Shown here: piece by piece, positions 1-7,811 of the stretch
Layout of the letters: each line of letters opens with the position of its first letter
Position numbering within the stretch: the first letter of the stretch is position 1
Source: UBA7236 sp044227505
GTDB lineage: Bacteria; Bacteroidota; Bacteroidia; Chitinophagales; BACL12
Direction of reading: 5' to 3'
NCBI GenBank assembly: GCA_044227505.1
Contig: JBGAWP010000094.1
Span: 1-13,418, forward strand
DNA: 13,418 bases
Notes under the pieces: generated by a model
What the model was told of the DNA's origin: nothing
Seen by the model: only the letters and a program-made list of their open reading frames with translations
Database searches by the model: none
Translations under genes and position numbers: made by a program

Positions 1-35
1 AGTCCTGTGTCCTATGTCCTGTGTCCCGAGTCCCA
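1..35. repeat. Degenerate heptanucleotide tandem repeat upstream of recO
   Basis: Five consecutive 7-base units can be read: AGTCCTG, TGTCCTA, TGTCCTG, TGTCCCG and AGTCCCA. The consensus is TGTCCTG. The array reaches the left window edge, so its true length is unknown. It ends 18 bases before the recO ATG and covers the place where the -33 promoter element would be expected. Heptamer short tandem repeats are known from several bacterial groups; a role here is inference. Confidence 0.85.
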
Positions 36-41
36 AACCCC

Positions 42-49
42 TACCTTTG
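42..49 (+). promoter_or_regulatory. Putative Bacteroidota -7 box for recO
   Basis: TACCTTTG matches the Bacteroidota -7 consensus TAnnTTTG exactly. It ends four bases before the ATG at 54, so the transcript would be leaderless or nearly so. The upstream -33 position falls in the heptamer repeat and has no clear TTTG. The assignment rests on the motif and its position only. Confidence 0.5.
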
Positions 50-53
50 CACC

Positions 54-770
54 ATGCTGCACAAAACCCGCGGAATAGTTTTCAGGGCAACAAAATATTC
101 GGAGACGAGTATAATTGTGAAAATTTTTACGGAGAAATTCGGGATACAGACGTATATCATTAATGGAGCAAGATCGTCGAAATCTAAATCCAAGGCAGTG
201 TATTATCAGCATGGAAATTTATTGGATCTCGTAGTGTATTACAAAGAGACCGGCAATATCATGCGCATAAATGACGCGAATTTTTTTTATGCATATAAAG
301 AATTGCCGTTTCACATTGTAAAAAGTTCTTTGTTGCTTTTTTATATCGAAGTAATAAATAAAACGATCAAAGAACACGAAGCCTATCCTGAATTATTCCA
401 TTTTTTATTCGAAATATTTGTTGAGCTTGATGAAACGGATAAACAACTGTCAAATCATCACATCTGGTTTTTATTGGCTTTATCGAAATATCTGGGATTT
501 TATCCATCCGTTTCTGAAAGAAAATATTTTGACCTGAGAGAGGGTTTGTTTACGGATAATATTCCCACCTATTCCAATTATATTTCAGAACAGATGTCGG
601 AGGTTTTGAGAAAAATAATTAATCCTGAACTAAAAAATTATGATCAGATAAAGATCAGCACCGTAGAACGAAAAAAATTGTTGGCCTATCTGCTCGATTA
701 TTATCGTTTACATTTACCTGAGTTTGGAGAAATAAGGTCTATTCAAATTCTGGAAGATCTATTCCGATAA
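54..770 (+). CDS. recO: DNA repair protein RecO
   Basis: RecO is the recombination mediator that works with RecR to load RecA onto SSB-coated single-stranded DNA and can anneal complementary strands. It acts in the cytoplasm. The 238-residue product starts with the typical RecO OB-fold opening (KTRGIVFRATKYSET, then IVKIFTEKFG at about 22-31), followed by the basic RSSKSKSK loop around 41-48. The rest is the helical C-terminal domain, with LGFYPS in the place where many RecO proteins carry a Cys cluster. No cysteines are present in the predicted protein, so there is no zinc finger, as is common in Bacteroidota. The frame extends upstream to a GTG at 21, but the ATG at 54 is preferred: it lies just after a TAnnTTTG box and gives the usual family N-terminus. 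The 3' end overlaps the convergent glycosyltransferase gene by 12 bp. Confidence 0.93.
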   Translation: MLHKTRGIVFRATKYSETSIIVKIFTEKFGIQTYIINGARSSKSKSKAVYYQHGNLLDLVVYYKETGNIMRINDANFFYAYKELPFHIVKSSLLLFYIEVINKTIKEHEAYPELFHFLFEIFVELDETDKQLSNHHIWFLLALSKYLGFYPSVSERKYFDLREGLFTDNIPTYSNYISEQMSEVLRKIINPELKNYDQIKISTVERKKLLAYLLDYYRLHLPEFGEIRSIQILEDLFR

Positions 771-2678
771 CCCTGCATTTTTATATAACGACCAATTATC
801 ATTTTTATAAACAAGAATATAGATGCTGTTTTTGTATGGTAAATTAAGTGTATCCACATTGTTGATCGTGTTGGAAATAATTACATCAGGAATAAAAGTT
901 CGGTAGGGATAGTCAGACTCAATTTTTGCACTCGCATTTTTAACCATGATCTGTTGAATCTCAAGGTCTTCCTTTGGTTGCAATAATATCCAAAATGGAT
1001 ATTGCCAGGCATCCCCGCTGGTAACGAGTCCTATTTTTTTTGCGGTGCTTTCCTGAATCTTGTCAGTAATTTCTACAAATGGGATCTTTAATTTATCATT
1101 ATTATTAAAATATTGGTCAGTTGGAGCAGAAGTAAAAATACTTTCGGGTCCGAACCAGAGGCGAGAAGCGTTTACAAACAGAAACAAACAGGAGGAACAA
1201 AAGAATAAGAACGCAATAAAATAAAATAATAGTTTGGAAGAAATTGTCTCCACACTATATGCCAAAAATGGCGCTGCAACTAAAAACAATGGCAACATTA
1301 ATCTGCAATTCCAAATCTGCCATTTGAGAAGGGTACTGAAGGAGATGAACATGAGTACAGCAATAAATATCAAAAGCTGGATATTCTTGTTTTTCCGTAA
1401 CTTTTTATTAAAAAGAATTGCAAAAAAACATGTTACAAATAAAATGACATGTAAAAAATTTCCAGCAGAGTCTTCCTGTGTTGAAATATAACTAACTTGA
1501 AAAGGAGGTGTGAAACGCCAGTTATATTTTTGTGATTGGACATTGATATTAATAAGGTCATTAAATCCAATCACCGCGTTTTCTATAAACTTGTTCACCG
1601 TTGGAAAAGGAGTTTTTAAATGTATAGCAGCATTTTTACTCATGTTCGACAAGGTTGGGGCAATTCCATACGCTTCATTCGATAGCTTGTAATCTGCTCC
1701 CAGTGGACTGTCAAACGTTTTGGTGTTTCTTATAAATTGAGGTAAACAAAAAATGGATACGAGAATTATAGCAATTATGGCAAGCTTTAATAATTTTAAT
1801 TTGAGTTTAATCAATGCCAATATAACCCAAATTATTGTTACAGGCAGTAAAAAGACAAATGCAGTTCCTTTGGCTGTTACGGCAAGACAGCAACAAATAA
1901 TAAATAAAAAGGAATTATTTATTGAGAAATTGTACTTTATACTTTTAATTAAAAATAATAGGCTGCAAACAATAAAAAATCCTACTACATAATCGTTTTG
2001 CGTACTGTTGCTTTGCAGAATACCCATTGGGATCGCGGTGGTAAAGAATGCAGTAATAATTTGCATTCGTTTTTTTCCACCACATTCCCTGGCGATAAGA
2101 GAACTTGTTATTACAGATCCTACCATAAAGGTCCACTGAACAAGATTTAACAACGGATCATAGGAGGATAATAATTTGATGTGAAGATCACAATATTCCC
2201 CTAATGGAGATAATCCGAGTTGCCTGTCGTTGTGGGTTGGATAATGATCAACATTGCCGTTTTGTATCCAGTGCATCACTCTGGGAAGGTGATAGGTCAT
2301 ACTATCCCAAGTATTTGGATAAGCAAATAAACATGTAATAAGACTTATTAAAATGATGAATATTGTTGCATAACTTATGAGTTTGTTTTCTCCTAAATAT
2401 TTTTTAATATTTAATCCCTTGCGCTCAGAAGTGTCAGTTTTTTTTCTAATTATGTAAATAGAAAGTGATACAACAATAAATGTCCAAAACAATTTAATGC
2501 TAATGGCATTTATCATATTGAATAAACTTAATATTTCGGTGCTGATAAAAACAAAGGCTGCATGAATAATTAATGAGTTTATGAAAGATTCCCGAATATT
2601 TCCAAAAATTCGTGCATACTTTTTCGACAGAATATCTGTTGTTAATAAAATGGAAATAAGAGGAAGTAAAACCCACAT
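759..2678 (-). CDS. GT-C fold membrane glycosyltransferase (family 39/ArnT-like)
   Basis: This is a 639-residue polytopic membrane protein with roughly a dozen hydrophobic segments between residues 1 and about 505, then a soluble C-terminal domain of about 130 residues that probably lies in the periplasm. The first large loop contains TWDSMTYHLPRVMHWIQNG (about 123-141). This matches the family 39/PMT-like pattern in which an Asp after the first membrane helices (D125 here) is the likely catalytic or metal-binding residue; DHYPTHNDRQLG follows. Such enzymes move a sugar from a polyprenyl-phosphate donor to lipid, glycan or protein outside the cytoplasmic membrane. Donor and acceptor cannot be read from the sequence. 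It lies 54 bp downstream of a methyltransferase gene on the same strand and has no clear promoter box of its own, so cotranscription is likely. Its stop codon lies inside recO, a 12-bp tail-to-tail overlap. The GT-C class is well supported; the family number is less certain. Confidence 0.8.
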   Translation of the reverse strand: MWVLLPLISILLTTDILSKKYARIFGNIRESFINSLIIHAAFVFISTEILSLFNMINAISIKLFWTFIVVSLSIYIIRKKTDTSERKGLNIKKYLGENKLISYATIFIILISLITCLFAYPNTWDSMTYHLPRVMHWIQNGNVDHYPTHNDRQLGLSPLGEYCDLHIKLLSSYDPLLNLVQWTFMVGSVITSSLIARECGGKKRMQIITAFFTTAIPMGILQSNSTQNDYVVGFFIVCSLLFLIKSIKYNFSINNSFLFIICCCLAVTAKGTAFVFLLPVTIIWVILALIKLKLKLLKLAIIAIILVSIFCLPQFIRNTKTFDSPLGADYKLSNEAYGIAPTLSNMSKNAAIHLKTPFPTVNKFIENAVIGFNDLININVQSQKYNWRFTPPFQVSYISTQEDSAGNFLHVILFVTCFFAILFNKKLRKNKNIQLLIFIAVLMFISFSTLLKWQIWNCRLMLPLFLVAAPFLAYSVETISSKLLFYFIAFLFFCSSCLFLFVNASRLWFGPESIFTSAPTDQYFNNNDKLKIPFVEITDKIQESTAKKIGLVTSGDAWQYPFWILLQPKEDLEIQQIMVKNASAKIESDYPYRTFIPDVIISNTINNVDTLNLPYKNSIYILVYKNDNWSLYKNAGLSE

Positions 2679-2732
2679 AACTCAAATTCGATTGATGCGG
2701 TTAAATTAAGCAGTAATATTTAAACCCTATAA

Positions 2733-3476
2733 TCAGAGTTGTGTTTTTTCTCCTACTGCTATCAAAGAAATACCAAACCGGTTGAAGGTGCAAATATCAG
2801 CTAACTTAAAAAGGGGGACCAAGAAATTATATAATTTCATCTGACCTTCTTTAATTATCGTATTTCTTAAAATCCTTCCCGATATATACCACCCGAAAAT
2901 TGCAGGGGAATTGAAATAATTCATTTTAACAGTACGCAATGCTGTATTACTGAATAAGGTTCTGATCCGTTTTTTATTGTAACGACGAAAGTGCCCGAGT
3001 GAAATATCAATACCATTAAATAACCACATATATGCAGGAACCAGCATGATTATTCTGCCTCCCGGTGCTAATAATTTTTTGCAATTGATAAGTGCAGTAA
3101 TATCGTCATCCACATGTTCAATAACATTTAACCCAATGATACAGTCGAATTGTCCTGAAAGATCTTCAAATTGTTTTTCAAATTTGGGATCCAGGATATC
3201 AAGATGAATTATTTCGGTAACATTTTTATTAAAACCGTATTTTTCTTTTAAAATAGCACAATAACTCTGATTGTAGTCGCTCAGTGTTGTTTCAAATCCA
3301 TCGTGAATGAGAAATTGTGAAATATTTCCGATACCACTGCCAATTTCCAGAATTTTTCCTTTGCAAAATGGTCTTATCTGATCGTACATCCATCGGTTAA
3401 AAGCTCCGGCATGCTGAATAGACTGCAGTGTTTCCAAGCCTGCCTTGTCATCAATATGCGTTCTGTGACTGTCCAT
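2733..3476 (-). CDS. Class I SAM-dependent methyltransferase
   Basis: The 247-residue cytoplasmic protein has the class I methyltransferase signature. Motif I is ILEIGSGIGN at 42-51, the acidic residue ending strand beta-2 is in LSDYN (D67), the post-motif is FDCIIGLNVIEHVDDD at about 110-125, and LLAPGGRIIMLVP lies at about 135-147. The following LGHFRRYNKKRI (about 160-171) is typical of methyltransferases found beside glycosyltransferases and surface-polysaccharide genes. A methyl group from S-adenosylmethionine is therefore probably added to a sugar or lipid intermediate, but the acceptor is unknown. The frame extends to a TTG at 3500, but that extension runs through a TAnnTTTG promoter box, so the ATG at 3476 is chosen. 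It lies 44 bp downstream of the reductase gene and 54 bp upstream of the GT-C glycosyltransferase, suggesting an operon with a possible internal promoter. Confidence 0.85.
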   Translation of the reverse strand: MDSHRTHIDDKAGLETLQSIQHAGAFNRWMYDQIRPFCKGKILEIGSGIGNISQFLIHDGFETTLSDYNQSYCAILKEKYGFNKNVTEIIHLDILDPKFEKQFEDLSGQFDCIIGLNVIEHVDDDITALINCKKLLAPGGRIIMLVPAYMWLFNGIDISLGHFRRYNKKRIRTLFSNTALRTVKMNYFNSPAIFGWYISGRILRNTIIKEGQMKLYNFLVPLFKLADICTFNRFGISLIAVGEKTQL

Positions 3477-3489
3477 TTCCAAAAGGAGG

Positions 3490-3497
3490 CAAAAATA
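3490..3497 (-). promoter_or_regulatory. Putative -7 box upstream of the methyltransferase
   Basis: On the minus strand TATTTTTG matches TAnnTTTG and ends 13 bases before the ATG at 3476. A TTTA sits about 17 bases upstream and could be a weak -33 element. If used, it would give the methyltransferase and glycosyltransferase their own transcript. It also explains why the longer TTG-initiated reading frame is not the gene start. Confidence 0.42.
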
Positions 3498-3520
3498 CAA
3501 AGAAGAAAGGCGAATAAACT

Positions 3521-4252
3521 TTATCCGTAGATCTCAAGTTTAATTCTGTCGTTATCATAACCCATTGCTTTTATCCGAACCTTCGCCTCGTCAATCATCA
3601 TTCGCCATCCGCATAAATAAAAATCCATATCTTTTTTTCCGTATTCGCATATCTTTTCATATAAAGGATGAACATAGCCGATTGGACCCGGCCAGTTTCC
3701 GGATGTTTCTCGTGATAAGGTGGCATGAAAATGAAAATCGGGAAATTCCATTTCCAATTTTTTCATTTCTTCATAATATAGAAGATCAGATGTATGCCGC
3801 GAGCCATATACAAGATGAATTTGTTTTGTAGGAATTTTGTGTTCCAGTAAATAAAGCAGTTGAGATCGAAATGGCGCAATTCCCGTCCCTGTGCAAATAA
3901 AACAGATGTCCCGCTCAATTATTGCAGGCAATACAAAATGACCCAGTGGTCCTCTGAATTTAATTTCCAGTCCCGGATTTGAGTTCCCAAATAAATAATG
4001 GGATCCGCTACCGGGTTCTAACAATACAATTATAAGTTCAAACCTGTTTGTATTATCCGGCATACTGGCAATGGTATAACTACGGAGGCGTTTACTTGGC
4101 CGATCAGAAATTGGGAGATCGAGTGTAACGAATTGTCCGGGTATAAAATCAAATATTTCCGTTTCTATAGCCTCAAAAAAGAAGCGGCGCACTTTCGGCG
4201 ATTCATCAATGGTATATATGAGTTTGGCTGTTTGCCAGGGTAGTATGGACAT
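3521..4252 (-). CDS. Ferredoxin-NADP reductase-like flavoprotein
   Basis: The 243-residue protein has the two-domain ferredoxin-NADP+ reductase fold without a fused iron-sulfur domain. The FAD domain carries IPGQFVTLDLP (38-48) and the RxY(S/T) flavin motif RSYT (57-60). The NAD(P) domain carries CTGTGIAPFRSQL (120-132), VYGSRHTSDLLYYEE (148-162) and YLCGW (212-216), and the chain ends in LEIYG. Such enzymes pass electrons between NAD(P)H, FAD and a partner such as ferredoxin, flavodoxin or an oxygenase. No partner gene is adjacent, so the physiological acceptor is unknown. The open frame starts at a TTG at 4300; the ATG at 4252 is preferred because the extra 16 residues are not family-like and a near-consensus promoter box lies in that stretch. 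It is divergent from mfd and first in a possible three-gene minus-strand unit. A siderophore-interacting or oxygenase-type reductase is an alternative. Confidence 0.82.
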   Translation of the reverse strand: MSILPWQTAKLIYTIDESPKVRRFFFEAIETEIFDFIPGQFVTLDLPISDRPSKRLRSYTIASMPDNTNRFELIIVLLEPGSGSHYLFGNSNPGLEIKFRGPLGHFVLPAIIERDICFICTGTGIAPFRSQLLYLLEHKIPTKQIHLVYGSRHTSDLLYYEEMKKLEMEFPDFHFHATLSRETSGNWPGPIGYVHPLYEKICEYGKKDMDFYLCGWRMMIDEAKVRIKAMGYDNDRIKLEIYG

Positions 4253-4273
4253 GTAATTTTTTGATAATGAACA

Positions 4274-4306
4274 CAAAGGTGACCATAAAAGTTTGATCAA
4301 AGCAAA
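4274..4306 (-). promoter_or_regulatory. Weak candidate promoter for the reductase gene
   Basis: On the minus strand TTTG (4303-4306) is followed after 21 bases by CACCTTTG (4274-4281), one mismatch from TAnnTTTG. The box ends 21 bases before the ATG at 4252. The -7 box is not perfect, so this is tentative. Confidence 0.3.
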
Positions 4307-4354
4307 TAAGTATTTGTTTATAAACCAAAAACCATATGCTAATGTCAGATTGTA

Positions 4355-4362
4355 TAATTTTG
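4355..4362 (+). promoter_or_regulatory. Putative -7 box for mfd
   Basis: TAATTTTG matches TAnnTTTG and ends nine bases before the ATG at 4372. No clear TTTG is seen at the -33 position. If this is the promoter, the in-frame ATG codons at 4336 and 4342 lie upstream of the transcript start and cannot be used. Confidence 0.42.
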
Positions 4363-4371
4363 CAGAAGAAA

Positions 4372-7300
4372 ATGGATTTAATGGAATTGCTTTCCTTCTA
4401 CCGGGAAGCAGATGTGCGGGTGAAAAATATTATTGAACAGATAGATACAAAAGATGCAAAAAACATCTATCTGAAGGGAATCGTGGGCTCTGCACTCTCC
4501 TTTGTGGCCTGCGGAGTATACAAAAACAGTGAAGCTAACCACCTTTTTATCCTAAACGACAGAGAAGAAGCAGCCTATTTCTTAAACGATCTGCAAAATC
4601 TGTTAGAAAAAAAGGATATCATTTTTATCCCCGATTCTTTCAAAAAGCCGGGTGAATTTATTGAGGTAAATACGAATCATATTCTCCAGCGAACGGAGGC
4701 AATTAATAAGATCTCACACTCCGCTACCAAAGGTGAATTAATAATTACCTATCCCGAAGCGCTCGCCGAAAAATTTGTGATGCCGGAAGTACTGGATAAA
4801 AATATCATCCTATTAAAAAAAGGAGAAAAACTCGATTCACATTTTATTGTGGATCTGCTCATGGAAAATGGTTTTGTTAGAACGGATTTTGTTTATGAGC
4901 CCGGACAATTTTCAGTGCGTGGTGGTATAATCGATATTTTTTCTTTCGGAAATGAATTACCCTATCGCGTAGAGCTGTTTGACAACGAAGTGGAAAGTAT
5001 TCGCGTTTTTGAACCTGCAACACAATTATCTCAAAAATCAATTTCGCAGGTAACTATTATTCCCAATATACAATCACAATTCAGGGAGGATCAGAAAACA
5101 GGATTATTTAATTGTTTGCCGCAAAATACTGTTGTTTGGTTTAAAGATGCAAAATACACCTTTGAGGTAATTAATCAGTGTTATGAACGGGCAATTGATT
5201 GGTATACTGTTGTTTCCGGGGAAGCAATGAAAAAATCACGCGGGGTCGGAAGTTCACATATGGATGATGATCATCCATTCAGAGAACATATTCCAGAAGA
5301 AATGTTGTTGCAATCTACCGAATTGTTACCCGAATTAGTAAAATTTCCAGTAGTAGAATTCGGACTGCAAAAACATTTTGAAAGTGCAAAGGAAATAATA
5401 TTTAACACCTCTCCGCAGCCATTGTTCAGTCGCAACTTTAATTTGCTTATTGAAAATCTGAAACAAAATCAAAAGGCAGGTTATAAGATATTTATTTGCA
5501 TGAGCAACACCAAGCAGGTGGAACGTTTTCATGAAATATTTAGCGACCTGAATGCCAATATCAAATATGACGCTTTTGCATTGCCTATGGCTTCCGGGTT
5601 TATTGACAATGATCTTAAAATAGTTTGTTATACCGATCATCAGATATTTGAACGATATCATAAATACACATTAAAAAGCGGGTATACGAAAAATGATGCA
5701 ATTACCTTAAAAACTTTATCAGAATTACAGGCAGGAGATTATGTTACACATATTGATCACGGAGTAGGAGTATATTCAGGGTTGGAAAAAATAGAGATCG
5801 CAGGACAAATACAAGAGGCTGTTCGATTAATTTATCGCGATAAAGATCTTCTGTATGTTAATATAAATTCACTGCATAAAATAACAAAATATGCTGGAAA
5901 GGATGGAACTCCACCCAAATTAAATAAATTAGGCTCCGATGCGTGGGAACAATTAAAAAGAAAAACCAAAGCTAAAGTAAAGGATATTGCGAAAGACCTT
6001 ATTCAGTTATATGCAAAAAGAAAAGCGAGTAAGGGATTTGCATTTCACCCCGATACTTACATGCAAAATGAACTTGAGGCGAGTTTTATTTATGAGGATA
6101 CTCCTGATCAGGTGACGGCAACGGCGGATGTTAAAAAAGATATGGAAAGAAATTTCCCGATGGATCGTTTAGTTTGTGGTGACGTGGGTTTCGGCAAAAC
6201 AGAAATCGCCATTCGCGCAGCTTTTAAAGCAGTTACAGATGGTAAACAGGTTGCGGTTTTGGTGCCTACAACCATTCTTGCCATGCAACATCAAAAAACC
6301 TTCGCGGAGAGATTAAAAGATTTTCCGGTTACGGTTGATTACCTAAACAGATTTAAATCCGCAAAAGAAAAAAAGGAAACATTAGAAAAACTTGCAGCGG
6401 GAAAAGTGGATATTATTATCGGCACTCATGCTATTATAAGCAAAAACGTTAAATATAAAGACCTTGGATTATTAATTATTGATGAGGAACAAAAATTCGG
6501 AGTTTCTTCCAAAGAAAAATTAAAAGAACTAAAAGCAAATGTTGATGCATTAACTTTAACTGCGACTCCAATTCCGAGAACGTTACAATTTTCATTAATG
6601 GGTGCGAGAGATCTTTCCATTATAAATACGCCTCCACCAAACAGACAACCCATTACTACTGAATTAAAAACATTTGATATCAATTTTATTCGCGATGCTA
6701 TATATTTTGAAATTTATCGCGGCGGCCAGGTTTATTTTGTGCATAATCGAGTAAAGGATATTGAGGAGACAGCCGCATTAATAAAAAAAGTTTGCCCCGA
6801 TGTAAATATCGGAGTAGCGCATGGACAAATGGAAGGCGATGAATTGGAAGATCACATGTTGAAATTTGTGAACAGAGAATACGATGTTTTGGTGTGCACA
6901 AATATTGTGGAGAGTGGTCTCGATATCCCCAATGCAAATACGATCATAATTAATAATGCGCATTTTTTTGGATTAAGCGATCTGCATCAGTTGAGAGGAA
7001 GAGTGGGAAGAAGTAATAAAAAGGCATACTGTTATTTATTATCGCCACCCTTATTTGGTTTACCTGATGAGTCGAGAAAACGATTGCGCACCATAGAACA
7101 ATATGCAGACCTTGGCAGCGGTTTTCAAATTAGTATGCGCGATATGGATATTCGTGGAGCAGGAAATTTATTGGGCGGAGAACAAAGCGGATTTATTTCA
7201 GAGATAGGGTATGATGCTTACCATAAAATTTTAAATGAGGCAATTCGCGAATTAAAACATACGGAATATAAAACACTTTTCGCGGAACAAATTGAAGAAA

Positions 7301-7791
7301 AACAAGAATTTGTGAGCGATGTACAAATTGATACCGATCTTGAAATGTTGATACCGGATGAATATATCAATAATATTAATGAAAGATTAAGTATCTATAC
7401 CAGATTGGATAACGTGGAAAATGAAGAACAACTTGTTTTATTCAAAACGGAATTAAACGACAGGTTTGGAAAAATTCCGCGTCAGGTGGAAGAATTATTT
7501 AACGGGATCAGGTTGCGCTGGTTAGCAAAAGATCTTGGATTTGAGCGCATTTTATTCAAAAACAGAAAGTTGCGATGTTTGTTTGTGGAAAATAATCAAA
7601 GTGTCTTTTACGACAGCAAATTTTTTACAACCTTAATGCAGTTTATTGCTGAAAGAAGAACTACGGGAACTATAAAACAAACAGACAAACATCTGATGCT
7701 GGTTTTTGAAAATGTACAGAGTATGAGCCATGCAAGGTCACTTTTAGAAAACATACATAAAGTCCTTTTTTATAAGGAAGCAACTGCTTAA
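4372..7791 (+). CDS. mfd: Transcription-repair coupling factor Mfd
   Basis: Mfd removes RNA polymerase stalled at template-strand lesions and recruits UvrA to start nucleotide excision repair. At 1139 residues it is close to the E. coli protein (1148). Domains in order: a UvrB-like N-terminal module (YEPGQFSVRGGIIDIF at about 175-190); an RNA-polymerase-interacting CarD-like domain beginning AGDYVTHIDHGVG at about 454; and a RecG-like translocase with Walker A GDVGFGKTE (about 603-611), the DEEQKFG box (704-710), LTATPIPRTLQFSLMG, the motif ESGLDIPNANT and motif VI QLRGRVGR (873-880). A C-terminal regulatory domain follows. The DEEQ box replaces the DEEH of E. coli, a substitution I recall as usual in this phylum. 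All helicase motifs are intact and no frameshift is seen. The start at 4372 is chosen because a TAnnTTTG box ends nine bases upstream; ATG at 4336 or 4381 are alternatives. The gene is divergent from the reductase gene. Confidence 0.96.
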   Translation: MDLMELLSFYREADVRVKNIIEQIDTKDAKNIYLKGIVGSALSFVACGVYKNSEANHLFILNDREEAAYFLNDLQNLLEKKDIIFIPDSFKKPGEFIEVNTNHILQRTEAINKISHSATKGELIITYPEALAEKFVMPEVLDKNIILLKKGEKLDSHFIVDLLMENGFVRTDFVYEPGQFSVRGGIIDIFSFGNELPYRVELFDNEVESIRVFEPATQLSQKSISQVTIIPNIQSQFREDQKTGLFNCLPQNTVVWFKDAKYTFEVINQCYERAIDWYTVVSGEAMKKSRGVGSSHMDDDHPFREHIPEEMLLQSTELLPELVKFPVVEFGLQKHFESAKEIIFNTSPQPLFSRNFNLLIENLKQNQKAGYKIFICMSNTKQVERFHEIFSDLNANIKYDAFALPMASGFIDNDLKIVCYTDHQIFERYHKYTLKSGYTKNDAITLKTLSELQAGDYVTHIDHGVGVYSGLEKIEIAGQIQEAVRLIYRDKDLLYVNINSLHKITKYAGKDGTPPKLNKLGSDAWEQLKRKTKAKVKDIAKDLIQLYAKRKASKGFAFHPDTYMQNELEASFIYEDTPDQVTATADVKKDMERNFPMDRLVCGDVGFGKTEIAIRAAFKAVTDGKQVAVLVPTTILAMQHQKTFAERLKDFPVTVDYLNRFKSAKEKKETLEKLAAGKVDIIIGTHAIISKNVKYKDLGLLIIDEEQKFGVSSKEKLKELKANVDALTLTATPIPRTLQFSLMGARDLSIINTPPPNRQPITTELKTFDINFIRDAIYFEIYRGGQVYFVHNRVKDIEETAALIKKVCPDVNIGVAHGQMEGDELEDHMLKFVNREYDVLVCTNIVESGLDIPNANTIIINNAHFFGLSDLHQLRGRVGRSNKKAYCYLLSPPLFGLPDESRKRLRTIEQYADLGSGFQISMRDMDIRGAGNLLGGEQSGFISEIGYDAYHKILNEAIRELKHTEYKTLFAEQIEEKQEFVSDVQIDTDLEMLIPDEYINNINERLSIYTRLDNVENEEQLVLFKTELNDRFGKIPRQVEELFNGIRLRWLAKDLGFERILFKNRKLRCLFVENNQSVFYDSKFFTTLMQFIAERRTTGTIKQTDKHLMLVFENVQSMSHARSLLENIHKVLFYKEATA

Positions 7792-7796
7792 ATTTG
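7789..7796 (+). promoter_or_regulatory. Putative -7 box overlapping the mfd stop codon
   Basis: TAAATTTG matches TAnnTTTG, begins on the mfd TAA stop and ends 15 bases before the ATG at 7812. No good -33 element is visible. If active, the DUF3108-like gene can be transcribed independently of mfd. Confidence 0.4.
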
Positions 7797-7811
7797 GCTA
7801 AAATATATTGT

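Noticed and set aside
12..212. Minus-strand open frame opposite the recO start
   Set aside because: It overlaps the heptamer repeat and the conserved RecO OB-fold; the protein has no recognisable features.
1234..1992. Plus-strand open frames within the glycosyltransferase gene
   Set aside because: They are antisense to membrane-segment codons, have low-complexity composition and no supporting start context.
5335..6963. Minus-strand open frames within mfd
   Set aside because: They lie opposite conserved Mfd domains, overlap one another in different frames and do not resemble any protein family.
7764..7783. Hairpin TCCTT/AAGGA at the 3' end of mfd as a terminator
   Set aside because: It is inside the coding sequence, only 5 bp long, and lacks a following T-tract.
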